Under the pieces are notes generated by a model that was not told the origin of the DNA, did not search any database, and saw only the letters and a program-made list of their open reading frames with translations. From Providencia rettgeri (GTDB lineage Bacteria > Pseudomonadota > Gammaproteobacteria > Enterobacterales > Enterobacteriaceae): 64,000 bases of DNA. Positions 28,207 to 36,496 of this stretch are shown here, one piece after another (the stretch's first letter is position 1; every line of letters starts with the position of its first letter). The translations under genes and the position numbers were made by a program. The stretch covers positions 4,030,001 through 4,094,000 of the forward strand of contig NZ_CP096258.1 in assembly GCF_023205015.1 (NCBI RefSeq), in the 5' to 3' direction.

Positions 28207-30705
28207 ATGACAACAAATATACCTAACACCTCCGCCAACAGGCTGAGTTTGCCAGTAGAAGGCATGACTTGTGCATCCTGTGTCGGTCGTGTTGAAAAAG
28301 CATTAAAAGCTGTCGTAAATATTGATACTGCGGTCGTGAACTTAGCAACAGAACGTGCAGACATTACTTTTAAAGGTCATGTTGACCCTGATTCTGCAGT
28401 TCGAGCAATCGAGAGTTCAGGTTATAAAGTTCGTGAAGAAACAACCGAATTGGCGATTGAAGAGATGACTTGTGCGTCTTGTGTCGGCCGCGTTGAAAAA
28501 GCATTATCACAAATACCTGGAGTGCTTGAGGCAAATGTTAACTTAGCCACTGAGCGCGCCCGTATTCGCCATTTATCTGGAGCCGTGACTATCGAGGATC
28601 TAGAAGCGGCGATAGTTCAAGCAGGCTATAAGCCTCGCCGGTTGTCAGACACCACGACCGATGCAAATGAGCAAGCCAATGAGCGTCGTGAAAATGAAGA
28701 ACGTTCACTGCGTCGCGCTTTATTCACTGCTGCAATTTTTACATTACCTGTATTTATAATCGAAATGGGTTCACATTTCATTCCAGGGATCCACCACTGG
28801 GTATCTGAAAACCTTGGACAGCAACTCAATTGGTATATCCAATTTGTATTAGCCACCATCGTTCTATTCGGCCCAGGTTTACGTTTCTTCCAAAAAGGTG
28901 TTCCTGCGCTATTACGTGCAGCTCCAGACATGAACTCACTTGTTGCTGTAGGTACTGCGGCAGCTTATGGGTATTCTGTCGTCGCAACGTTTATGCCGCA
29001 GGTCCTCCCGGCTGGCACGGCAAATGTGTACTTTGAAGCCGCGGTCGTTATCGTGACCTTAATTCTACTGGGTCGTACATTAGAAGCTCGCGCAAAAGGA
29101 AAAACATCTCAAGCAATTAAACGTCTTGTTGGGTTACAAGCTAAAACAGCCCGAGTGGAACGTGACGGAAAAATGCTTGAGATCCCACTGGATCAAGTCA
29201 TCGCCAATGATATTGTTTTCGTGCGTCCCGGTGAGAAAATTCCTGTCGATGGCGAAGTCATTGAAGGGACTTCCTATGTCGATGAGAGCATGATCACGGG
29301 AGAACCAATCCCTGTATCCAAAGACATTGGTTCTGAAGTTGTTGGCGGCACAATAAATAAAACGGGTGCATTTAGTTTCCGAGTAACGAAAACAGGCTCG
29401 AATACCGTATTAGCGCAAATTATTCGTTTAGTTGAAGAAGCACAAGGGTCAAAATTACCTATCCAAGCGTTAGTGGATAAGGTCACTATGTGGTTTGTTC
29501 CTGCTGTTATGGCGGGGGCAGTGATCACATTCTTCATTTGGCTCATTTTTGGCCCAGATCCCGCGCTGACTTTTGCCCTGATTAACGCTGTCGCCGTACT
29601 AATCATCGCATGTCCATGTGCAATGGGCCTTGCAACACCGACATCCATCATGGTCGGAACTGGGCGTGCGGCTGAATTAGGCGTGCTATTTCGCAAAGGA
29701 GAAGCATTGCAAGCGCTACGTGATGTCACTGTTGTCGCGCTTGATAAAACAGGCACATTGACGAAAGGCCGTCCAGAACTGACTGACTTGATCCCAGCCG
29801 ATGGCTTTGAATATGATGAAGTTTTATCCTTAGTTGCCGCGATTGAAACACGCTCTGAGCACCCTATTGCAGAAGCGATTGTGAACGCAGCCAATGAGAA
29901 AGGTTTGCCATTAGCGGCTATTGAAAAGTTTGAAGCCATCCCTGGATTTGGTATTTCAGCAAAAGTGGGGAGTCATGCGGTTTCTGTCGGTGCCGACCGC
30001 TTTATGAAACAACTTGGTTTGGATGTCAGTCACTTCCAGCAATCGGCGCAACGCCTAGGAGAACAAGGGAAAAGTCCCCTGTACGCAGCTATTGATGGAC
30101 GTTTAGCGGCAATCATCGCTGTGGCGGATCCAATAAAAGAAACAACCCCAGAAGCAATTAACGCGCTACACGCTTTAGGCCTGAAAGTTGCGATGATTAC
30201 TGGTGATAACGCAGCGACTGCCGCTGCTATCGCTAAACAACTTGGCATCGATGAAGTTGCGGCCGAAGTATTACCTGATGGCAAAGTTGCAGCACTAAAA
30301 CAGTTCCGAATCAATGGCAATAAGGTCGCATTTGTGGGTGATGGTATTAATGATGCCCCTGCACTTGCCGAAGCTGATGTGGGGTTAGCAATTGGTACAG
30401 GAACCGATGTTGCTATCGAAGCGGCCGATGTTGTACTGATGTCTGGAGACCTGCGCGGTGTTGTTGACGCAATTGCATTAAGTCAGGCAACTATCCGTAA
30501 CATAAAACAGAACCTATTTTGGGCATTTGCTTACAATGCACTGTTGATCCCTGTTGCTGCGGGTCTGCTCTACCCAATTAACGGTACTTTGCTTTCTCCT
30601 ATTCTAGCAGCGGCGGCAATGGCACTTTCCAGCGTCTTCGTATTAGGTAACGCTTTACGCCTAAAACGCTTTCAAGCACCCATGAAAAATAGCCTCTCTC
30701 AATAA
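28207..30705 (+). CDS. copA: Cu(I)/Au(I)-exporting P1B-type ATPase (CopA/GolT)
   Basis: Inner-membrane pump that expels monovalent soft metals from the cytoplasm. 832 residues. Two N-terminal HMA domains each have GMTCASC or EMTCASC (C22/C25 and C89/C92), then eight membrane helices with the CPC translocation motif, DKTGT phosphorylation site, SEHPIA and GDGINDAPAL. It is followed in the same direction by a glutaredoxin-like gene and a GolS/CueR-type regulator, and preceded by GesAB-like efflux genes, the order found in the Salmonella gol/ges locus. By synteny it is the GolT equivalent; by domain count it equals CopA. Confidence 0.95.
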   Translation: MTTNIPNTSANRLSLPVEGMTCASCVGRVEKALKAVVNIDTAVVNLATERADITFKGHVDPDSAVRAIESSGYKVREETTELAIEEMTCASCVGRVEKALSQIPGVLEANVNLATERARIRHLSGAVTIEDLEAAIVQAGYKPRRLSDTTTDANEQANERRENEERSLRRALFTAAIFTLPVFIIEMGSHFIPGIHHWVSENLGQQLNWYIQFVLATIVLFGPGLRFFQKGVPALLRAAPDMNSLVAVGTAAAYGYSVVATFMPQVLPAGTANVYFEAAVVIVTLILLGRTLEARAKGKTSQAIKRLVGLQAKTARVERDGKMLEIPLDQVIANDIVFVRPGEKIPVDGEVIEGTSYVDESMITGEPIPVSKDIGSEVVGGTINKTGAFSFRVTKTGSNTVLAQIIRLVEEAQGSKLPIQALVDKVTMWFVPAVMAGAVITFFIWLIFGPDPALTFALINAVAVLIIACPCAMGLATPTSIMVGTGRAAELGVLFRKGEALQALRDVTVVALDKTGTLTKGRPELTDLIPADGFEYDEVLSLVAAIETRSEHPIAEAIVNAANEKGLPLAAIEKFEAIPGFGISAKVGSHAVSVGADRFMKQLGLDVSHFQQSAQRLGEQGKSPLYAAIDGRLAAIIAVADPIKETTPEAINALHALGLKVAMITGDNAATAAAIAKQLGIDEVAAEVLPDGKVAALKQFRINGNKVAFVGDGINDAPALAEADVGLAIGTGTDVAIEAADVVLMSGDLRGVVDAIALSQATIRNIKQNLFWAFAYNALLIPVAAGLLYPINGTLLSPILAAAAMALSSVFVLGNALRLKRFQAPMKNSLSQ

Positions 30706-30768
30706 ATAACTCGATAGCCAGGCTCTTCGGAGTCTGGCGTCAATTTCTAGAACTGTAAGGTGGCCACT

Positions 30769-31038
30769 ATGACGTTCCCATCAAAGCCCAGTATTCTGAT
30801 TTACACCACGCCAACTTGCCCTGACTGCAAATTACTCAAAGAATGGCTGGTTAAAGAACAATTTCCTTTTGAAGAAAGAGACCTGACTGATCCACAAATC
30901 ATGGCTGAAGCCAAAGCGAGGACGGGTGTGCGTGTGGCTCCGATTACCCTCATTGGCGAACATATTTTTTACGGTACTTTCTCATCGCAAAAATTGAACA
31001 TTATGGAAGTGCTTAAATTACCTGAAGGGAAAAGCTAG
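30769..31038 (+). CDS. Glutaredoxin/NrdH-like thiol oxidoreductase
   Basis: 89 residues with a CPDC redox motif near the N-terminus (TTPTCPDCKLLKEWL) and the conserved VAPITLIGEHIFYG segment (cis-Pro and glutathione or partner contact). The start at 30769 follows TAAGGTGG by five bases; a GTG three codons earlier lies inside that ribosome site. It sits between the metal ATPase and its MerR regulator, so it should be induced by the same metal. It may keep the Cys metal sites of the pump or chaperone reduced, or release metal from thiols; this role is inferred. Confidence 0.85.
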   Translation: MTFPSKPSILIYTTPTCPDCKLLKEWLVKEQFPFEERDLTDPQIMAEAKARTGVRVAPITLIGEHIFYGTFSSQKLNIMEVLKLPEGKS

Positions 31039-31081
31039 GTATTTTATTTCTAAAATATAAAACTGTTGAGGAGGTAACATT

Positions 31082-31543
31082 ATGAATATTGGTCAAGCAG
31101 CTAAGCTTTCTGGTATCTCAGCAAAAATGATCCGCTATTATGAACAAACAGGTTTGATCCCCAAAGCCAACCGCACTAACTCTGGGTATCGCTTTTACAG
31201 CCAATCTGATGTCGATAGCCTGAATCTGATCCGCCGAGCCCGAGCGCTCAGCTTTTCAACCGAACAGATTTCAGTTTTACTGTGCTTATGGCGCAATAGA
31301 GAACGTGCCAGTGCCGATGTTAAAAATATGGCACTTACTCATTTATCTGAATTAAAAAGAAAAATTAATGAACTACAAGGTATCGCAAATACACTCGAAG
31401 TACTTGCAAAGCATTGCCATGGTAATAGTGAACCTCAATGCCCGATTATTGAAAATTTAGTTAATCCCGCTGAGCACCGTGAGCCCCAAGCCCGTCAAAA
31501 AGGGCAAATCGGTCATTTGTTCACATATTCAGTGAAAAATTAA
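31082..31543 (+). CDS. cueR: Monovalent-metal MerR regulator, CueR/GolS type
   Basis: 153 residues. Metal-sensing residues fall at the exact CueR/GolS positions: Ser77, Cys112 and Cys120. The metal loop between the cysteines has His113 and Pro118. Published work on Salmonella assigns copper/gold selectivity to these two sites (Pro/Ala in CueR, Ala/Pro in GolS), so this protein shares Pro118 with GolS but has an unusual 113. The C-terminus is longer than in CueR and close to GolS length. GAGGAGGT gives a strong ribosome site. It probably activates the copA, gesAB-like and golB promoters. Confidence 0.9.
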   Translation: MNIGQAAKLSGISAKMIRYYEQTGLIPKANRTNSGYRFYSQSDVDSLNLIRRARALSFSTEQISVLLCLWRNRERASADVKNMALTHLSELKRKINELQGIANTLEVLAKHCHGNSEPQCPIIENLVNPAEHREPQARQKGQIGHLFTYSVKN

Positions 31544-31574
31544 TTGACCTTCCAATAGGGTAAAGCTTTATATT
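31544..31574 (+). promoter_or_regulatory. MerR-type promoter of golB
   Basis: TTGACC starts directly after the regulator's stop codon, followed by a 19-bp spacer and TATATT. The right half AAGCT differs from AAGGT by one base. Confidence 0.75.
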
Positions 31575-31603
31575 TATCAAAACGTTAATGATAGGAGTTA
31601 AAA

Positions 31604-31801
31604 ATGATTAATCTGACAATACCTAAAATGGCTTGTGGTGGCTGCGCTAAGTCAATCACAAAAATTATATTGGATATTGATGCTAATGCACTGGTAGAAA
31701 CTGACACTTCAACCAAAAAAGTGCAAATTACCAGCAATATGGAGGAAAGTATTTTCCGTACCGCGCTCAGTGCGGCAGAATACCCAGCAGATCCGGCGTA
31801 A
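31604..31801 (+). CDS. golB: GolB-type metal-binding chaperone (HMA domain)
   Basis: 65-residue cytoplasmic heavy-metal-associated domain. The metal motif is MACGGC (C11, C14); the GG between cysteines is the GolB type, distinct from the MxCxxC of CopZ. A GolB-like KKIILDIDANA segment follows. It has its own MerR-type promoter and a good ribosome site (AGGAG). In Salmonella GolB binds gold and copper and is one of the most strongly GolS-induced genes. Confidence 0.88.
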   Translation: MINLTIPKMACGGCAKSITKIILDIDANALVETDTSTKKVQITSNMEESIFRTALSAAEYPADPA

Positions 31802-31857
31802 TAAATCGTTTATTTAGGAAGCTTTACACATCTAGCTTCATTTATTTAAGCGTCTTA

Positions 31858-31894
31858 TAAAATGCCTGCTTTTGTTCATTATTCAAAAGCAGGC
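31858..31894 (-). terminator. rraB terminator
   Basis: On the minus strand an 11-bp stem (GCCTGCTTTTG/CAAAAGCAGGC) is followed by ATTTTATA. It may also slow read-through from golB. Confidence 0.7.
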
Positions 31895-31931
31895 AACTAA
31901 AAAGCTTACATTACCGTTTTAGCTTATCAAA

Positions 31932-32345
31932 CTAGTGGACGCGATCTTCAGGGCCGATATCGTCACCGTCTTCATCGTCATACTCTGCATCTGGGTCTTC
32001 AAAATATGTGCCCCAACCATCATAGTTGATGCCCATTTTCTCAGCCAGTTTCATTAATTGCTCAACCTGTGCGTCAATCAGCTCTGCATTTAATGCACTT
32101 TCACTGATCACATCACAGCACATCAGGGTTTCACCCGTTTCAATTTCGAGTTCTTCCGCATCCGTGACTTCGTAGCCGAGTTTAAAAGCTTCAACCGCCG
32201 CTTTTTCTAACAGCGCAAAGTTGTCCGCAGAGAAATGATGCTCAATTGCATACAATGCATCAGGATCGCTGCCATCTTCCAGTAATTCCTCGATAATCAA
32301 GCGAGTTTCTTCGTACTGCGCATCGAGTTCAGCTTTATCTACCAT
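31932..32345 (-). CDS. rraB: Regulator of ribonuclease E activity B
   Basis: RraB binds the C-terminal scaffold of RNase E and changes degradosome composition. 137 residues, close to E. coli RraB (138), with the segments ETRLIIEELLEDGSDPDALY and WGTYFEDP and an acidic C-terminal tail. The start at 32345 is preceded by AAGGGG with suitable spacing; upstream in-frame ATGs would add residues not present in the family. It diverges from argI, as in E. coli. Confidence 0.95.
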   Translation of the reverse strand: MVDKAELDAQYEETRLIIEELLEDGSDPDALYAIEHHFSADNFALLEKAAVEAFKLGYEVTDAEELEIETGETLMCCDVISESALNAELIDAQVEQLMKLAEKMGINYDGWGTYFEDPDAEYDDEDGDDIGPEDRVH

Positions 32346-32458
32346 ATCCACACCCCTTTTGTTTCTTTGTCGCTCATCTTTCTTTGTGCCATTCTCCCAT
32401 ACGGTTGACAGTGAAACCATATATTTAAAGATAATTTCTTTTACATTGGGGGTTGATT

Positions 32459-32495
32459 TTGAATTTTTATGAATATAAATTGAATATTAATTCAA
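32459..32495 (+). promoter_or_regulatory. Two ARG boxes in front of argI
   Basis: Box 1 around 32459-32476 (TGAATTTTTATGAATA) and box 2 at 32480-32495 (TTGAATATTAATTCAA, a perfect palindrome) are separated by about three bases, the standard ArgR double operator. ArgR with arginine should repress argI. Confidence 0.88.
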
Positions 32496-32514
32496 AACAA
32501 AAAGGCTGCCAATT

Positions 32515-33540
32515 ATGAATCCCCTATATAATAAACCTTTTCTAAGGTTACTTGATTTTAGTTCTAGCGAAATTCATTCACTTTTAAAACTCTCTTCTTG
32601 GTTAAAATCAGAAAAAAAAGCGGGCACAGAACAGCCCCTACTTTCAGGTAAAAACTTTGCGCTTATTTTTGAAAAAGATTCAACACGGACACGCTGTGCA
32701 TTTGAAGTTGGCGCATTTGACCAAGGGGCTAGAGTCACGTATTTAGGGCCTTCCGGCAGCCAAATCGGTCATAAAGAAACCATGAAAGATACCGCTCGAG
32801 TCTTGGGCAGGATGTATGACGGCATTCAATACCGTGGATTCGCCCAAAACACAGTAGAACTCTTAGCCGCGCACTCGGGAGTGCCTGTATGGAATGGACT
32901 AACTAACGAATTCCATCCCACACAGTTATTAGCCGACCTGCTGACCATCCAAGAACACCAACCAAATACGCCATTCTCAGACATTAAATTTGCCTATTTA
33001 GGTGATGCGCGTAACAACATGGGTAATTCGATGCTAGAAGCCGCTGCACTCACAGGTTTAGATTTACGCCTTGTTGCGCCAAAAAGTTGCTGGCCAGATG
33101 AAGACTTAGTGAAAACTTGCCAAGCACTGGCTCAAAAAACGGGGGCTAAAATCACACTCACGGAAGATGTCGCCGAAGGCGTTAAAGATGCCGATTTTCT
33201 CTATACCGACGTGTGGGTATCGATGGGCGAAGCCAAAGAAGTATGGGCACAGCGCATTAATTTATTGAAGCCATATCAAGTAAATATGGATGTAATTAAA
33301 CTCACTGGCAACCCGAATGTGAAGTTCCTACATTGCTTACCTGCATTTCATAATGAAGACACCACGTTAGGTGCGCAATTAGCTAAAGAATTCAATATGT
33401 TTGGCGGCTTAGAAGTTACGGAAGAAGTCTTTGAATCCCCGTATAGCATTGTGTTTGACCAAGCAGAAAACCGCTTACACACTATCAAAGCGGTGATGGT
33501 AGCGACATTAGCGCCAGAACTTCCTATTAATATTTTTTAA
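32515..33540 (+). CDS. argI: Ornithine carbamoyltransferase
   Basis: Catalyses carbamoyl phosphate plus ornithine to citrulline in arginine synthesis. 341 residues. The carbamoyl-phosphate motif STRTR is at 56-60, HPTQ near 142 (ornithine domain), the DVWVSMGE loop near 230 and HCLPA near 272. Position next to rraB and close to pyrBI matches E. coli argI; other annotations may call it argF. Expression is expected to follow the ARG boxes directly upstream. Confidence 0.96.
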   Translation: MNPLYNKPFLRLLDFSSSEIHSLLKLSSWLKSEKKAGTEQPLLSGKNFALIFEKDSTRTRCAFEVGAFDQGARVTYLGPSGSQIGHKETMKDTARVLGRMYDGIQYRGFAQNTVELLAAHSGVPVWNGLTNEFHPTQLLADLLTIQEHQPNTPFSDIKFAYLGDARNNMGNSMLEAAALTGLDLRLVAPKSCWPDEDLVKTCQALAQKTGAKITLTEDVAEGVKDADFLYTDVWVSMGEAKEVWAQRINLLKPYQVNMDVIKLTGNPNVKFLHCLPAFHNEDTTLGAQLAKEFNMFGGLEVTEEVFESPYSIVFDQAENRLHTIKAVMVATLAPELPINIF

Positions 33541-33548
33541 TATTTATC

Positions 33549-33580
33549 TCCCCTCAACTTAATCAAATGCGTTGAGGGGA
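33549..33580. terminator. Hairpin between argI and convergent phnX
   Basis: A 10-bp stem (TCCCCTCAAC/GTTGAGGGGA) with a 12-base loop and no clear T tract. It probably serves both convergent genes. Confidence 0.5.
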
Positions 33581-33588
33581 ACCTATCA

Positions 33589-34398
33589 TTATGGACGTTC
33601 ACCTTTTGCCAAACGCTCATTGATACAATCAATAACTGATGGTAAATCAGCCAAAGTATCAATCACATAATGAGCACCCGCAGCATACAATTTCTCTGCA
33701 GCTTGCTGTTTCAATAAATTCACCGCATCAATCGACATCCCTTGATATTCTTCCCATGTTTTACCGAATTCATTACCCGAAACCGATAACCCGATACTCC
33801 ACATTCCTGCATTGCGCCCTTCTTCAATGCCGGGAACAGCATCATCCACTTTGATACAGGCGAATACGGAACCAACACCCAGTTCAATGACGTTCTGTAA
33901 TGCCATCCAAGGTCCCGGGCGACCACCAGCAAGTAGGTCATCACTCGCGACCCAATAGTCGGATTGGTAGCCCAACGCCTTTGCTGCTGGCACTAATTTT
34001 TCCATCACGGCACGAGGGTAACCCGAACAAGAACCAATCTTAATATTTTGGCTGCGTAATGTATCGATTGTGTCGACAACGCCAGCGATTGGTGCTGCAA
34101 AATCGACAACCTTCGCAATTTGCAATGGCATAAAGGCCGCATAGATTTTATCAATGTCTTCACTGTTCATTGAGCGACCAAATTTTGCTGTCCACAACCT
34201 ATCGACTTCTGGTAATTTTCCTAATGCTTCAATATGTTGCCATTTACCCAATCCCATAGGAATACGTGCTTGAGCCAATGTAATGTCCACATCAAACACA
34301 GATTTAAATGCTTCGATGAAAATCTGAGTAGGTGCAAAAGAGCCAAAATCTACAGTGGTTCCTGCCCAATCAAGAATAACGGCTTCAATACGGTTCAT
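33589..34398 (-). CDS. phnX: Phosphonoacetaldehyde hydrolase (phosphonatase)
   Basis: HAD-family enzyme that cleaves the C-P bond of phosphonoacetaldehyde to acetaldehyde and phosphate, the second step of 2-aminoethylphosphonate use. 269 residues. The nucleophile is D10 in DWAGTT; K52 in MGLGKWQHIE is the Schiff-base lysine; the SCSGYPR and VDDAVPGI segments complete the HAD core. It follows phnW by nine bases with AAGGA as ribosome site. Confidence 0.95.
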   Translation of the reverse strand: MNRIEAVILDWAGTTVDFGSFAPTQIFIEAFKSVFDVDITLAQARIPMGLGKWQHIEALGKLPEVDRLWTAKFGRSMNSEDIDKIYAAFMPLQIAKVVDFAAPIAGVVDTIDTLRSQNIKIGSCSGYPRAVMEKLVPAAKALGYQSDYWVASDDLLAGGRPGPWMALQNVIELGVGSVFACIKVDDAVPGIEEGRNAGMWSIGLSVSGNEFGKTWEEYQGMSIDAVNLLKQQAAEKLYAAGAHYVIDTLADLPSVIDCINERLAKGERP

Positions 34399-34407
34399 TT
34401 CTTTTCC

Positions 34408-35511
34408 TTATATTTCCCAGTAAATGGCTTTTTCTATTGCTAACAACAATGCATCGATGTCTTTTTCATAAACCTCACCAATGTTTCCAATACGAAAACA
34501 GTCGCTTTGCGAGACCTTACCCGGATAAATAACAAAGCCTTGTGATTTTAAATTTTGATAAAATTTCTTAAATTGGTAATCAGGTGAATTTGGTGAATAA
34601 AATGCAGTGATAATCGGCGAATGGAGGCTATCTTCTAACAATGTGGTAAAACCTAATTCACGCATACCAGACACCAACTTATGTTGATTTCGCTGATAAC
34701 GTTGAAACCGAGCAGCAACCCCGCCTTCTTGCATGAGCTCCTTAAGTGCTTGAGCAAACGCTAATACAGTATGAGTTGGTGAAGTAAATCGCCATTTACC
34801 GTTGAAATCTTCCATACAACGCCACTGCGCGTACAAATCTAACGATAACGAACGGGATTGCCCTTTACAGTATTCAAGTGCCTCAGTACGAGCGATAACA
34901 AAAGCAAACCCCGGAACTCCTTGAATACATTTATTTGCTGAACTAATTAAAAAATCAATGTTAAGCTCAGCAATATCCATGGGGATCCCACCAAAACTAC
35001 TCATTGCATCCACGATATAGCGTTTTTGATACTGCTTCGCTAATTTCGCAACTTTCTCTATTGGGTTTAAAATTCCTGTCGTCGTTTCACAATGCACCAT
35101 CGCAATATGCGTGATCTGGTTATCTTGTTGTAATATCTGCTCAATCTGCTGTAGATCAGGCAGTGACACTTCACCACAATCATAAATACAATGGGAAATA
35201 CCTAAACCTTCAGCCATTTGCGCCATTCGAGCCCCATAGGCACCATTACTGATAATAAAAATTTTCTCCTTAGCGCCAATCGCGCTACCTAAAACAGCTT
35301 CAACCGCATAACTCCCACTTCCCTGCAGTAACACCGACGAATACCCCTTTTTGTCGGTTGCCAATGTGACTAACTGTTGGCGGATGTTTTGGACAACGCC
35401 TAAATTATAATCATCATCCCATGTGCAGCTATCAAACAGCATAGCGTCCTTTACCGTTTTAGACGTTGTGAGCGGCCCCGGCGTTAATAGCAAATAATGG
35501 TTGTTTGTCAT
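34408..35511 (-). CDS. phnW: 2-aminoethylphosphonate:pyruvate transaminase
   Basis: PLP enzyme that converts 2-aminoethylphosphonate and pyruvate to phosphonoacetaldehyde and alanine. The start at 35511 gives 367 residues, the Salmonella length, and has AAGGTG six bases upstream; an in-frame start 11 codons earlier overlaps the operator and lacks a ribosome site. TPGPLTTS is at the N-terminus, and the PLP lysine is in SSANKCIQGVPGF. It forms an operon with phnX and carries a PhnR-type palindrome over its promoter. Confidence 0.95.
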   Translation of the reverse strand: MTNNHYLLLTPGPLTTSKTVKDAMLFDSCTWDDDYNLGVVQNIRQQLVTLATDKKGYSSVLLQGSGSYAVEAVLGSAIGAKEKIFIISNGAYGARMAQMAEGLGISHCIYDCGEVSLPDLQQIEQILQQDNQITHIAMVHCETTTGILNPIEKVAKLAKQYQKRYIVDAMSSFGGIPMDIAELNIDFLISSANKCIQGVPGFAFVIARTEALEYCKGQSRSLSLDLYAQWRCMEDFNGKWRFTSPTHTVLAFAQALKELMQEGGVAARFQRYQRNQHKLVSGMRELGFTTLLEDSLHSPIITAFYSPNSPDYQFKKFYQNLKSQGFVIYPGKVSQSDCFRIGNIGEVYEKDIDALLLAIEKAIYWEI

Positions 35512-35521
35512 TCGATTCACC

Positions 35522-35537
35522 TTTGGTCTATACCAGA
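35522..35537 (-). promoter_or_regulatory. PhnR-type operator at the phnW promoter
   Basis: TTTGGTCTATACCAGA matches 14 of 16 bases of the perfect palindrome before phnS. It lies just downstream of a TATAAT -10 box (35543-35548, minus strand), so it would cover the transcription start, which suits repression by PhnR. Confidence 0.75.
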
Positions 35538-35649
35538 TTACCATTATAATGGTCGCAGGCTGCCCAAAAGGTCAAAGGAAAAGTGCGCGTGAAACAAAAA
35601 ATTCATATAACTATGTATAATATGGTGGAAACAATGATAGGAAATAACC

Positions 35650-36369
35650 ATGAAATTATCAGCGGATGAGACCCCACAATACCTGCTTATCAAAGCCCAA
35701 TTACAAGGAAGAATTCAAAATGGTGAGCTAAAATGTGGTGATAAACTCCCTTCAGAACGCGAACTTTGTGCTATTTTTAATACAACACGCATCACTATTC
35801 GTGAAAGTTTGGCACAGTTAGAGTCCAGTGGGGTAATTTACCGCTCTGAGCGCCGCGGTTGGTTTGTCACACCTGAGCGCCTTTGGTTAGACCCAACCCA
35901 AAATACTAATTTTCATAAACTTTGCCTCGAACAAGGTCGCCAACCGAAGACAGTTTTACTGGATGGAAAAGTTATTACCGTTCCTCTCGAAGCTATGGAG
36001 CCGTTAAAACTTCAATCATTTGAACAAATTTATTTACTCACCCGCCTACGTTTTGCTGATGACAGACCCGTTTGTTACTGTGAGAACCATTGTTTACCTG
36101 CTCGCGTTCCTGAACTGCTACGACACGACCTCAACGGCAGCCTAACGGAGGTATACGAAACCCATTTCAATTTAATTTATACCAGTATGCACTTGTCTTT
36201 CTATCCCACTGCAATGCCAGCTCAAGCCGCGCAAGCACTGGGGGTTACTGTTGGTCGTCCAGCCCTATTATTACAGCGTTTAAACTATGACCAACATGGG
36301 CGAATTTTAGATTATGATGTTGAGTATTGGCGCCATGATAGCTTGCGCATCGAAGTCGATACGTTGTAA
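35650..36369 (+). CDS. phnR: GntR-family regulator of phosphonate use, PhnR
   Basis: 239 residues: an N-terminal GntR winged helix (about 10-75, with LPSERELC and TTRITIRESL) and a C-terminal UTRA ligand domain (about 90-235). It lies between the divergent phnWX and phnSTUV units, as in Salmonella. Palindromes with the core GGTnTATACC occur before both units but not before phnR itself. The likely inducer is 2-aminoethylphosphonate or a breakdown product. AGGAAA precedes the ATG. Confidence 0.9.
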   Translation: MKLSADETPQYLLIKAQLQGRIQNGELKCGDKLPSERELCAIFNTTRITIRESLAQLESSGVIYRSERRGWFVTPERLWLDPTQNTNFHKLCLEQGRQPKTVLLDGKVITVPLEAMEPLKLQSFEQIYLLTRLRFADDRPVCYCENHCLPARVPELLRHDLNGSLTEVYETHFNLIYTSMHLSFYPTAMPAQAAQALGVTVGRPALLLQRLNYDQHGRILDYDVEYWRHDSLRIEVDTL

Positions 36370-36452
36370 TTTTTTCTGCTTATAAAAAATAATTTTAGCT
36401 ATTTAGCTGTATTTCATCTTTTTGTCATATAAACCCGTTAGCGTAAAAAGCA

Positions 36453-36468
36453 TCTGGTATATACCAGA
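36453..36468 (+). promoter_or_regulatory. PhnR-type operator before phnS
   Basis: TCTGGTATATACCAGA is a perfect 16-bp palindrome just downstream of a weak promoter (TTGTCA at 36422-36427), 29 bases before phnS. It matches the phnW site. Confidence 0.8.
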
Positions 36469-36496
36469 ATGCATTTTACCTTAACAGGAGAACACG

